Assembly: GCA_003024985.2 (NCBI GenBank)
Contig: PXIH01S0007392.1
Strand: one strand, 5' to 3'
DNA length: 15,301 bases
From: Euperipatoides rowelli
Lineage: Eukaryota > Onychophora > Udeonychophora > Euonychophora > Peripatopsidae
Below the pieces are notes generated by a model, which saw nothing but the letters and a program-made list of their open reading frames with translations, did no database searches and was not told the origin of the DNA. This document shows, one piece after another, positions 1 through 7,962 of this stretch. The translations under genes and the position numbers were made by a program. The stretch's first letter is position 1; every line of letters begins with the position of its first letter.

Positions 1-336
1 TTGGAATTATATATTTATTTAAAAATTTGACTTTTTGTAAGCAACTCAGCCTTATTATTGCTCTCTCCTTGAATATTTTTTCAGTATCCTCAAGAATACT
101 TTGAATTTAATTTTGGTTTTCTATTGGAAAAAAATACCCAAAATGAGACAATGACTTCCTGTTAGAGTATTATTACTCAATTGCTTGCCATTACAAATAT
201 CATAAATGTATGATTTATCATAGTTTATTATTGATCCGGTTAAAACTGTGAATTCAGACAATATTTTCATAATTTTATTTATTTCACTTAGTGATGTTGC
301 AAAGATTGACAAATCGTCAAGATATGAAATCACTTT

Positions 337-730
337 TTTTTATATATATCTTTATTCATAAAATACCAAATATACAAAACATATACATTATATGATGCAA
401 ACCATACTAATTATGATTCCACCTAAAATAGTAAACATTATTCTCCTTGTATACTATCCATTTTAAACCTTAACAAATTTATATTTAATAGATACCATCT
501 GCAATCAAACATTAAATCATACAGTATCTGGATCCCAAAGATGCTAAAATGTCTCTGTATCGAATCCAAACATATCCCTCACATAAATATCCCTAAAAAA
601 TCCCATCACCATAGCTAGTCCTTCATCCACTCCCATTCCCTGATACATAATTACACATCTACCTTTTCAGATTGCAAAAAAAAAAAAACCTTTTATCATT
701 TTTTGAATTCTCTTAGGACAGCAATTTATA
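337..730 (-). mobile_element. Unclassified 394-bp retroposon inserted in the LINE-1 RT, with 15-bp TSD
   Basis: The 15-base sequence ATATGAAATCACTTT is present at 322-336 and again at 731-745, exactly flanking the insert. Removing the insert and one copy restores the reading frame directly into YLDD, so the duplication is a genuine insertion scar. On the minus strand the insert begins TATAAATTGCTG and ends with AATAAAGATATATATAAAA, a polyadenylation-like signal and short A-rich end at the target. It has no tRNA-like head or clear A and B boxes. Inside is a 34-codon frame (544-648) including VRDMFGFDTETF, and an internal run of A on the minus strand near 677-689. It may be a 5'-truncated LINE or a retrocopied transcript. 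I do not recognise it. Confidence 0.85.
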
Positions 731-937
731 ATATGAAATCACTTTAATTTTTATATGCTTATTTAGTATTGATATCCATTTCAACTCATTTTCAAATCAT
801 GCTACCAATTCAGCTAGATAAAGAGAAAACATTGCGCTAGATAAAGGTGATCCTTGTAAAATGGAATCATGTAATACTCCAAAATCAGAATGTTTTATTG
901 TTCAGTATAGCTATTTTTTTTAAAAATTTTGAGTTTA

Positions 938-1253
938 TTTATTTATTTTTTTTGGCTTGGTTTTCGCCAACACCCGCCTGACGGCTGAGGCAAATCGTCT
1001 TGACGAGAAACTATTTTACACTTATTTACACACAGACAATACACACACATACATATATTTACAATATTTACATGTTATTACTTTTCTGATGATTGGACAT
1101 TTCATCCAANGGTTCAGATGTAATTAGCTCNTGTTGCTTATCTTTAGAAATTCATATCTTCAGATAGCAAAGTCCGAGAGTCGTGCCGACTGGTTGAATA
1201 GAACCCCCTACTCCCTGCCATTCACAAAGGAAGACAATTGGGAGTAGTATGTA
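938..1253 (-). mobile_element. SINE-A copy 1, 5'-truncated, inserted in the LINE-1 RT
   Basis: The sequence aligns by eye with the other SINE-A copies from CTCCCAATTGTCTT onwards. It shares ATTCAACCAGTC, AAGATATGAATT, repeated TGTAAATA and the 3' GCCTCAGCCGTCAGGC stem, then an A-rich tail. The tRNA-like head of the full copies, about 100 bp with A and B boxes, is absent, so this copy is 5'-truncated and has lost its promoter. The flanking 8-base duplication TGAGTTTA lies at 930-937 and 1254-1261. Both N bases of the window (1110, 1131) fall inside it. The 3' end of the adjoining open frame reads into this SINE and is not genuine LINE protein. Confidence 0.85.
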
Positions 1254-2230
1254 TGAGTTTAATAATTAATTCATTTGTTTTGGTTTTTCCGACATATTTA
1301 TTTAATAAAAAATGTAGGTAGTTAACATTGACAAAATTGAATGTGTATTGAAAGTCTATTCTAATTAAATAACACTTATTTTTTCTGTTCTTAATATACA
1401 TATTAAAGGCAAGTTGATGAAATACTGTGGCCTCTCTAATATCACTATTCTTTATTCCATAGATTGATGAAGGTAAAATGTCTTGAAGTATTATATTTAT
1501 TATGTTTAAAATAATTTTCTGCAGAATCTTCATGTCCATATTCATAAGTGCAATTGGTCTAAAATCATTGAAGGCGTATATCTCTTTTAAATTCTTTGTT
1601 TTCTTTGGTATGATTTTCAAAAATGTCATATTTTCATCACTGATTAAAGAAATATCATTTTCATCTATTGACAAGATTTCATTATAATAATTCAGAAGCG
1701 ATTTTAACACCTGATTTGAGTGATTTGTAAAATTTGTATGTAATTCTATTTGGACCAGGGGAATTATTTGGTATTGTCGATTTAATAACTTCAAGTAGTT
1801 CCCCCATTTTAATATTAAGATTCATTAAATTATTTTCTTTAAATTTATTTTTTGAGTGTAAAAATTTGGATTTTTCGAGACTGTTGAAAGTTTTAAAATT
1901 ATTCCAGTTATCTTTGCCATTTATAGCTTTATGAATGTTTTCAAAATATTTATTTTTTACCTCATCAACTAATGATTGTGGATCTGAGTAGACAACATTG
2001 TCCACAATCATTACAAAAATGTTCGACCTCATTTTTTTTTTTTTTGTTTTGATTTTCTGTAGAATCCATTTTGGAGTATGCATAGTAACATAATACCTTT
2101 TACAAACTTTATAAAACATATTTTTCCTGTTTACTGTTTCCAAATATTCTATTCTCTTCTTAAGTTTATTAATAGATTCAGTATCTTGATTATTTTTTCC
2201 AATATGCTTAGCCACTAAAATATAACTATC

Positions 2231-2540
2231 GTCCCGTCCTCTTGGTCCAGTCTGCAGCAATGCAGGTTGAAAGCGAGGGTGAAGACATAAGCCGAGACAT
2301 TCCATGCTCGCGTCTGTCGAGCCAGTTATGAAACGTTTTTTTTCCCCGACTCTTAACAACCTGCAAAGGTTTTTTAACCAAGTACGCCGGTTCATTTAAG
2401 AACCCCTAGTAGAAAATAAATTAATAATTGTAATAAATAATAAATAAATGCATTACCATCGATTAAAATGGAGAGTACCTGCTAATGGCGGGTAACTTTA
2501 CATAACCTTACTTTTAAAAAAAATAAATTAAAAAAATATA
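2231..2540 (+). mobile_element. SINE-C copy 1, plus strand, inserted between LINE-1 endonuclease and RT
   Basis: The head reads TCTTGGTCCAGTCTGC, a good pol III A box. It is followed by CAGCAATGCAGGTTG, shared almost exactly with the SINE-C copy at 8320-8599. The body shares GTTATGAAACG-TTTTTT-CCCC and AAGTACGCCGG with the other copies. The 3' end is A-rich (about 2513-2540). An imperfect 10-base TSD, TATAACTATC at 2221-2230 versus TATAACAATC at 2541-2550, flanks it. LINE coding resumes across the site (NDCYI before, SYILVAKH after). The B box is degraded. The Met at 2395 of a long minus-strand frame lies inside this SINE. Confidence 0.75.
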
Positions 2541-3260
2541 TATAACAATCATTTAGATCTTTCAAAATTACTCTTCCTGTATTTCTTTGTTCTTTAAGTA
2601 ATACTTGTGACATTTCATTTTTATATATTAACCACTTTACAGTGTTGTTCACCAATGCAATATTAATTTGTATTTTTGCTAACTGATTTTGACTTAACGT
2701 TTCAAAGTTTTCTGCATCTGTTTTTCTCACAGGTGAAATTTTGTTAATTTTTACTTTTCTATTGGAGATAGACATCACGCATTCTAAGGTAACATGATCC
2801 AAAAAAAAACATACAGAAAAATCCAACGATAAATCCAACAGTAAACCCTGTGAAATTAAAATAAGATCAAGTCTATTTGAGGACCTGTTGTCGAACCTAG
2901 TCATTAAATTTGATTTTTTTAGAATAATGCAATATCTGTCAACATAGTATTTTTTAAAAATTCAGCCATTTTATTCTCTTTATATTTGTAATTTATATTG
3001 AAATCTCCTACAACAATGTAATTATTTTTAATATTTTAAATTAATTTGAAGAGATGAAAATGAAATTATTTTCTCTTTGCATGAATCAACGGTACATAAA
3101 CATTTACAAAGGTGAAAACTTCATTACTCATGTTCACTTTCAATAACATTACCTTAGGACTACAGTTTTTAACTTCAATTACGTTATGAAGAAAAGCGTG
3201 TTGAATAAGAACGGTGAGCCCTCCTTTATTTGATGTTACATTATTCTCGTATTGTGCTTG

Positions 3261-3618
3261 CAAAGGGGCAGTGGCGCAGTGGGTTGAGCTGCTCTGCTTA
3301 TTATTCTTGGTGTCGGTGCGAGCCAGGTTCAAGGCTCGTGCTGTCCGACCCTATCAAATATCTCCAAATTCTCTTTCTTTTGGAAAGATTGGGAGGATAG
3401 GGTTCCTTTCAACCAGTCAGTTTAGTTCTCTGACTTGCGTTATGAAGATATGAATTTATAACGTGAAACAAGAACAGTATTGTCAGCACGCAATACGCAA
3501 ATTGTAAATATTGTAAACAGTGTATGAATGTGTGTAAAATGGTGAACGCAAGAAAAATGAAATGATTCGCCTTAGCCCTCAGGCAGGCTAGACACACTGG
3601 TATCATAAAAAAAAAAAA
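3261..3618 (+). mobile_element. SINE-A copy 2, full length, plus strand, inserted in the LINE-1 endonuclease
   Basis: This is a complete tRNA-derived SINE of 358 bp. It has a tRNA-like head with A and B boxes, a body ending in TGTAAATATTGTAAACAGTG, the GCCTTAGCCCTCAGGC stem region, and a final run of A (3608-3618). The perfect 12-base TSD GTATTGTGCTTG lies at 3249-3260 and 3619-3630. Deleting the insert and one TSD copy joins the endonuclease reading frame without a shift, confirming both boundaries. It lies antisense to its host LINE. The open frames across it on both strands are not genes. Confidence 0.95.
3272..3336 (+). promoter_or_regulatory. Internal pol III promoter (A and B boxes) of SINE-A copy 2
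   Basis: The A box TGGCGCAGTGGG is at 3272-3283 and fits the TRGCNNAGYGG consensus. The B box GGTTCAAGGCT is at 3326-3336 and differs from GGTTCGANNCC at a few positions. The spacing is that of a tRNA gene. Transcription activity cannot be judged. Confidence 0.75.
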
Positions 3619-4015
3619 GTATTGTGCTTGAATTGTTTTCCAAATTGCATCAGAATCATTCTTTCTCCTTCTGGTTTCCTGAATAAAAATAATCAAAGGA
3701 AAACCTATTTTTTTTTTAATATTTGCATTTCTATTATTAGTAAGAGTTCTCACGTTTGCAACTTTGAATTTAAAGAAACCAATCATTTTTTTTAACTTTA
3801 ACCATAATCATTTTTATTTTGCTGATTGAGTTTTTTAATTTTATTTTGCATAATAATGTTTTGTTTTAAATCACAACTCAAACCCGTTATCATTTATAAT
3901 GTTATTTAAATACTATTTATTTCAAATTAGTTTTAAATGTTCATTCTGGCGGAATTCTTAGGTTCCCCAGTCATCATTTTTTTGTTTTTAAACACTATCA
4001 AATTATATGTTATCT

Positions 4016-4216
4016 TTAGTTTTTCTTTTTGTTTGGCTTTATTATGTCTTCTAAGTCTTTTTGAACATCTAACCACAGTAAAGTAGTCATCTTTATATTC
4101 CATTTTATTATCAAATAGTTTGCTTTCTGAAACAAAATCTTCAACTGCACTCTTGTCTTCGGCGTTTTCAGGAGAATCAGATTATGGTGGCTTCTCTTTA
4201 ATTGTAGTTGTTCCAT
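4016..4216 (-). pseudogene. Possible C-terminal tail of LINE-1 ORF1
   Basis: This 66-codon minus-strand frame lies between the zinc knuckles and the start of ORF2. It is lysine-rich and ends in DIIKPNKKKN. Its position, strand and basic composition suit the tail of ORF1 after further frameshifts, but it has no recognisable motif of its own. The sequence between it and the ORF2 start (3787-4015) has no convincing coding signal and is probably the inter-ORF spacer. It could simply be a chance open frame. Confidence 0.35.
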
Positions 4217-4304
4217 TTTGTTATGTTCCTATTTTCTCCACAATCTGCTCTTTAAATTCTAAATATTGATTTAATTCAACTTTTTTAATTTTCTTATCAC
4301 TTGT

Positions 4305-5194
4305 TTAAATTTTTTTACTTAATATTAAGTTTTCCTGTTTTTCATACTTATACACATCATTATTGAATAACAAAGCAAACAATTTTCTATTTTGTTTGAC
4401 TGGACAATTGTCATGATCATCTGTATAAAACTGTTTACATCTAATACAGTATTTTTTAACACAGTTAACCGATTTATGACCAACTTCAGAACAGTTTAGG
4501 CAGATGGGAGCTCTTCCTTTTACTGTCATCAAAACTCTGTCTTTTTTAAATATTAAAATATGCGGTAGTTCTTCTATTGTTTTACCCTCTCAATGGTGTT
4601 ACTGTTACTTCAATAACATTAGTTGAAAATATTATGATGTATCATCAACCTTTAATTCTTCATTTTCAAACGAGTTTATATAAACATGATTTTCTAATTC
4701 TTTTTTAAATTCGCTGTAATTCTCCAAGAATGGTAACAAGTGTATCCTCATTTTTATTGTTATATTCAAAGCACCCCATAAAACGGGCACTACAAAAGCC
4801 TCTTTGAACTGAATAAAATTTTCCTCCACAAAAGTTCTCATTTCCTGTGTACTATAGTCTATTCCCAAATATTTATGATTGCAGGGATAATAAATACTTT
4901 TAATACTTTCTTTCCCAACCAATGTAATAAGTATTTTGATTATTTCACATGCATCAATCATAACATCTGTTTCCTCACTATACAACATGAATATGTAATG
5001 TTTTGACTGTAAACATTTTTGAGTTGAAAGTCCCAGTATTTCAAGCTCTTTACAAACTTTAATCTTTTTTCCGACATGTCCAGGCTTTCTGGGCTAAAAT
5101 TGTAATAATTTCTTAAGTCATTCAGTAGTTGTCTATGCCAATTTGCTATCTCTCTCGGTGTGCGTAGAAAACTTTCGTGACCAACGGTCACCAT
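4305..5194 (-). pseudogene. LINE-1 ORF1, gag-like RNA-binding protein with CCHC zinc knuckles (frameshifted)
   Basis: ORF1 proteins of this type bind the element's RNA and package it. Three open stretches on the minus strand make up the gene. 5194-4958 begins with Met and reads TPREIANWHRQLL and LKFVKSLKYWD. 4988-4632 is in another frame after a shift near 4980. Below 4632, EVTVTPLRG is followed by a stop and a frame change, then EELPHILIF and GRAPICLNC. The first knuckle is CLNCSEVGHKSVNC, a regular C-X2-C-X4-H-X4-C. The second, CIRCKQFYTDDHDNC, has wider spacing (C-X2-C-X7-H-X2-C). The GR-P-CL-C lead-in resembles ORF1 of Tx1-type LINEs and ZCCHC3-like proteins. A retroviral gag is less likely because the downstream ORF carries an APE endonuclease rather than protease and integrase. 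Confidence 0.8.
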
Positions 5195-5465
5195 TTTTTT
5201 GCATGCTCTTTCACTTGTAGATATTGATCATTATTTATCTGCATATAGATTGGATATCCTTATTCTATTTTAATGCATTGTAATAATCGGTTTAGATACC
5301 AACTTATCAGTATATCAAAATAATAGGTAAAAGAATCAATCAGAAATAATACCTTGTTCAGTATTTAACACTTTACCTCTATTATTGTTCAAAATTTTAA
5401 GATCTTAAATTGTTCATAAGTTAGCTTAGTTTTTGTATGCATTTATTGTTTTCACCATTTTTTTT
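5195..5465. other. Upstream flank of LINE-1, probably its 5' untranslated region
   Basis: This AT-rich stretch lies directly 5' of the LINE-1 ORF1 start on the minus strand. It has no coding signal or recognisable promoter. It ends at the TSD of a SINE-A copy. The true 5' end of the LINE is not visible, and the 5' UTR may continue beyond the SINE. Confidence 0.4.
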
Positions 5466-5476
5466 ATTAAATCAAA

Positions 5477-5831
5477 ATTTTTTTTTTGTATACCCGCCTA
5501 ACGGCTAAGGTGAATTGCTTCATTTCTCATTTTGTACATCATTTACACACATTTATACAGTATTTACAATTTTAATATTACATGTTGACGATCAGAATTT
5601 CTCCTGAAGGTTCAGCCGTAACACTACTCTTTATATTCATATCTCGATAATGCAAAGTCAGAGAGTTAAACTGACTGGTTGAAAGGCACCCTATCGTCCC
5701 AATCCTTCCAAAAGAAAGACAATTGGGAGATATTTGATAGGGTCAGACAGCACGTGCCTCGAACCTGGCTCGTGCCGACACCAAGAACACGAAGCAGCGC
5801 AGCTCAACCTTCTGTGCCACTGCACCATGGC
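5477..5831 (-). mobile_element. SINE-A copy 3, full length, minus strand
   Basis: At 355 bp this nearly matches copy 2 (358 bp), and by eye the two align along their whole length in opposite orientation: head, GACCCTATCAAATATCTCCC, TTTCAACCAGTCAGTTTA, TGTAAATA block and GCCGTTAGGCGGG. On the minus strand the A box TGGCACAGAAGG is at 5808-5819 and the B box GGTTCGAGGC at 5756-5765. The 3' end is a run of A (read from about 5487 down). The TSD ATTAAATCAAA lies at 5466-5476 and 5832-5842. This copy keeps a better B box than copy 2. Confidence 0.93.
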
Positions 5832-5842
5832 ATTAAATCAAA

Positions 5843-6384
5843 CTTATAGAACATAAATTTTACAAGAACATTGTTAATTTCCTTATTACAGTATTGAATT
5901 ATTAATTTTTTTTTAATAATATACCTTTTTTCACAAACATATTTTGCTTAAGAAACTTTTACTTTATAGTTAAAACTTTACTTTAGCTACTTATATCATA
6001 CTACATAATTAGGCTAGGGTTGTAAATTTTAACAATAATTAGCAACGATAATAAACTTTAACAAAGAAAAATTATTACTACAGTATATCCATTCATTTTT
6101 TTTTCCATTATTAACATTTGTAAGAGCTACCATATCCAATAATGGGCCAGGAAGTTTAAATTTTTTCACTTGTAATTTAATGTAAATATGATCGATGTAT
6201 TCTATTCTTGTAACAATAAACGACAATAATAATTACATAACAAAATACTTATTACTTTACTTTTAACAATTTGTTTATTACCAGTATAATCTGATATTGT
6301 TTCCTAATTTCTTATTCTACAGATTGCAGTAATTCTTTATCCTTACTTTACCTTCAAAACACCTTCATAATTCACTGAATATTT
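5843..6384. other. Unassigned AT-rich segment between SINE-A and SINE-B
   Basis: No known gene or element is recognised here. A 65-codon minus-strand frame (6029-6226) starts MSFIVTRIEYIDHIYIKL and has no motif I can name. It is somewhat less repetitive in composition than chance frames nearby, and could be a remnant of LINE-1 upstream sequence or of another element. I would not call it a gene. Confidence 0.4.
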
Positions 6385-6395
6385 CCTCATCCCAT

Positions 6396-6732
6396 TTTTT
6401 TTTTTTAATTTGCTTCACCTCTCTGGGTGAAGCTACTCTTTATTTACACTATTTACAAATTGTATCATTTTGTTTTTACAAATCTTCTGTACCGGATACA
6501 ACAGTGACGCTTTAGTCCGGTTTTCAGCTTGACGTCCGCCATAAATCCAATTTATCTTCTAAAATTCTGCTATTAAGTTTTCTGCAGAGAAAAAATCCCC
6601 GGAGCTGTACGATGATGAAAGAAAATTACATCATCCCTTAGCCTCGGGGCTGCCCAGTATCAAACCTACGACCCCTTATATATGAACTATCTCCTGTGGC
6701 AATTGAAAAGCCACTGAACCACCGGAGTAGTA
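6396..6732 (-). mobile_element. SINE-B copy 1, minus strand
   Basis: This is a 337-bp tRNA-derived SINE. On the minus strand the head TACTACTCCGGTGGTTCAGTGG contains an A box (6710-6723), and GTAGGTTTGATAC is a B box (6657-6669). The body includes TTTTCTTTCATCATCG and ATTTTTTCTCTGCAGAAA. Near the 3' end TTTGTAAATAGTGTAAAT precedes a perfect hairpin, GCTTCACC-CAGAGA-GGTGAAGC (6412-6433), and then a run of A. The TSD CCTCATCCCAT lies at 6385-6395 and 6733-6743. It belongs with the copy at about 7963-8302 by head, TTTTCTC, hairpin position and tail. Confidence 0.93.
6657..6723 (-). promoter_or_regulatory. Internal pol III promoter of SINE-B copy 1
   Basis: On the minus strand, GGTGGTTCAGTGGC (6710-6723) fits an A box and GTAGGTTTGATAC (6657-6669) fits a B box with one or two changes, at tRNA-like spacing. 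Confidence 0.65.
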
Positions 6733-6743
6733 CCTCATCCCAT

Positions 6744-6933
6744 ATTTTATTTATTTAATTTTCTTCTATATTAAATAGGTCCAAAGCATAATGTTTTCTA
6801 ATTAATTATTCAATAGTAGCTTACCTACAAAGCTTCTTATATTATATTGTTAAAAATTTTCTCACACCTATTCTTCCAAACAGTACTAAAATTATGTATT
6901 TTCTAATAGCTACCTATTGAAATAGAACTCATA
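6744..6933 (-). other. LINE-2 3' untranslated remnant
   Basis: This follows the LINE-2 ORF2 stop codon on the minus strand and is AT-rich with no coding signal. No poly-A tail or 3' TSD could be placed, so the exact 3' end of LINE-2 is unknown. Confidence 0.4.
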
Positions 6934-7366
6934 TTACTTTTCTATAGCAATATTGTTTTCACCAATTTTTAATCTGCGTTGTTGTGTCTTTATTTCTGTG
7001 TATAGAAAGGAATCCCTTGTGTAGTTTGTTAGTATTTCCTGGTATGTATTTGTGATTTTTTCTTTTTTGTCCCTTTCAAAAATTGCTGCACACCTGGTTT
7101 TTCATACTGCATAATTATAGAAGTTAAAAATACTTAATTATTATTAGAAATTTCAATCAAGTTTTCATATATTATCCTATTTTATTTTTTTAATTATATG
7201 TATGCTCTAACAAAGAAGCTTTCCACAATGTCATATACATTTTTGTATTTCCAAAACAGATGTTGAAGTGTTTCATCCTGATTATCAAAGTATATATCAA
7301 TTATGAATTGTCTTTGTGATATTTATTTTGCTTAATCTGGATTTCATTGGTAGAATTTAAAAGTTT
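6934..7366 (-). pseudogene. LINE-2 ORF2 C-terminal region
   Basis: On the minus strand DNQDETLQHLFWKYKNVYDIV (about 7300-7235) closely fits the ORF2 C-terminal signature of L1-type elements, where a cysteine motif is followed by ET-HLF-C. The cysteines expected here are replaced (Tyr in HLFWKY), so the zinc-binding function is lost. After a frame change near 7190-7080, a clean frame EKITNTYQEILTNYTRD then FLYTEIKTQQRRLKIGEN ends at TAA (6934-6936). Upstream, minus-strand codons at about 7435-7320 (KSDLITVEDLQI, then KSHRKLLNSTNEIQ) also look like LINE protein. This is the far end of ORF2, not a host gene. Confidence 0.7.
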
Positions 7367-7378
7367 CCTGTGACTTTT

Positions 7379-7640
7379 GAATCATATTTGAAGGTCTTCA
7401 ACTGTAATTAAATCTGATTTGGTTATTATTAAGTGTTTTTTAACCATCTTTAAGACCCAGGCTACACTGGCCAATTTTCCGTACATTCAAATTTAATGGT
7501 CTCTTCATGTTAAAAAAAATGCCATCTTTCACCTGGGCTCGGAAAAGACTGGAGAGATATTGGCATCCCCGGGGTTTGAACCTGTCCTTGGGACTACATG
7601 TCTTGGGATGGGGCAGTCCTGCATGTTACACCCCAACTTC
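7379..7640 (-). mobile_element. SINE-D: tRNA-like retroposon with 12-bp flanking repeat
   Basis: The perfect 12-base repeat CCTGTGACTTTT at 7367-7378 and 7641-7652 brackets this segment. On the minus strand the right part begins GAAGTTGGGGTG and has a strong B box, AGGTTCAAACCCC (7571-7583); the A box is weak. It resembles none of SINE-A, B or C. The left part (7379 to about 7440) is odd: it lacks a poly-A tail and reads as LINE-like codons. Either the SINE carried extra 3' sequence, or the tail end has been rearranged. The tRNA-derived nature is fairly sure; the left boundary is not. Confidence 0.6.
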
Positions 7641-7652
7641 CCTGTGACTTTT

Positions 7653-7946
7653 AAAATGTCACATACAAACACCATCTTCTTAACTTGGTTTAAGTGATTC
7701 TAGGTTTATGTTCTACTTCAAAGTACCTAGTCTCACCTCCAGCCTTTCCATTTTTATGCCTAAGGCTCTGTTTTTGAAGCAAGGCATTTGACAGGCTATT
7801 TGCTTACAAGAAAAAAAACCTATGGAGTACTTAGGTCCAGAAAAAACTTGGAAAGGTACTGGGCCCTGGGGGATTGATGCTATCCCCATGAGTATGTGTA
7901 CAAGAATGCTGTGGTGATGAATGGGACCGCACGACTCCGTGCCTTA
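7653..7946. other. Unassigned segment between SINE-D and SINE-B copy 2
   Basis: This is less AT-rich than its surroundings, with GC-rich patches such as TACTGGGCCCTGGGGG (about 7857-7872). I see no TSD, no good A or B boxes and no RT motif on either strand. A 33-codon minus frame around 7700-7800 (KNGKAGGETRYFEVEHKPRI) is not recognised. It could be an old, unbounded retroposon. Confidence 0.35.
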
Positions 7947-7962
7947 ACATCATTACTATTTT

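Larger units (their letters stand above)
1..2220 (-). pseudogene. LINE-1 ORF2, reverse transcriptase part (broken, partial)
   Basis: This encodes the reverse transcriptase that would copy LINE RNA at the nicked target. In order on the minus strand: a basic linker (about 2220-1950); the N-terminal motif SPGPNRITYKFYK (about 1760-1720); a 1-base frameshift near 1715; IIPKK and FRPIAL (about 1620-1540); motif A IDFQYTFNFVNVNYL with its catalytic Asp (about 1360-1310); QGSPLSSAMFSLYLAEL (about 856-806); and motif C YLDD at 313-324. A TGA stop lies at 797-799, and there is a further stop and frameshift near 890. TGSIINYDKS and LGIFF (down to 121) fit the segment after motif C; 1-120 is frameshifted but looks like its continuation. 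The Met at 2395 of the open frame reaching down to 1682 lies inside an inserted SINE and is not the real start. Three inserts split this part or border it. RT identity is secure from motif order. Confidence 0.88.
2551..3786 (-). pseudogene. LINE-1 ORF2, APE-type endonuclease part (interrupted by a SINE)
   Basis: This domain nicks target DNA to start target-primed reverse transcription. The Met at 3786 begins a frame with KFKVANVRTL (the Asn motif) and IIFIQETR (catalytic Glu), which fits an ORF2 N-terminus. At 3631 the frame is broken by a plus-strand SINE-A (3261-3618 plus TSD). It resumes below 3249 with GGLTVLIQ and FTFVNVYVP. GDFN, with metal- and active-site Asp and Asn, is at 2997-3008. 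SSNRLDLILIS follows below 2904. FFLDHVTLE holds the final Asp-His pair, where most relatives have Ser-Asp-His. The key catalytic residues are therefore all still recognisable although the gene is dead. The interval 3010-3065 and the segment around 2905-2940 contain stops or frameshifts. Residues from the SINE (read from about 3618 to 3249) are not part of the domain. Confidence 0.88.
1..5194 (-). mobile_element. LINE-1: degenerate L1/Tx1-like non-LTR retrotransposon, cut by the left window edge
   Basis: Read on the minus strand, the order is ORF1 with CCHC zinc knuckles, a short spacer, an APE-type endonuclease, then reverse transcriptase. This is the standard order of L1-type LINEs. ORF1 starts at 5194, ORF2 at about 3786, and the RT runs off the left edge, so the C-terminus and 3' end are missing. 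Both ORFs have frameshifts and stops, so the copy is dead. Four later retroposons lie inside it (337-730, 938-1253, 2231-2540, 3261-3618), each with a TSD. Where I traced the reading frame, taking out the insert and one TSD copy leaves LINE coding sequence continuous. Assignment to the L1/Tx1 group rests on ORF layout and motif style only; no tree was built. Confidence 0.9.

Noticed and set aside
1502-1934. Plus-strand open frames at 1502-1687 and 1734-1934
   Set aside because: Antisense shadows of the LINE-1 reverse transcriptase.
1682-2395. A single 237-codon minus-strand gene
   Set aside because: Its first 50 or so codons come from SINE-C read in antisense. Only the part below about 2220 is LINE ORF2.
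3272-3336. A genuine tRNA gene at the SINE heads (also 8222-8285 and 9535-9602)
   Set aside because: A and B boxes are present, but the stems do not form a proper cloverleaf, and each is joined to a SINE body and poly-A tail with a TSD.
3214-3453. 79-codon plus-strand open frame
   Set aside because: It lies across the TSD and head of SINE-A copy 2, so it reads tRNA-like sequence, not protein.
4305-5194. Retroviral or endogenous viral gag
   Set aside because: The zinc knuckles could suggest it, but the next ORF has an APE endonuclease and non-LTR RT, and no LTR, protease or integrase is visible.
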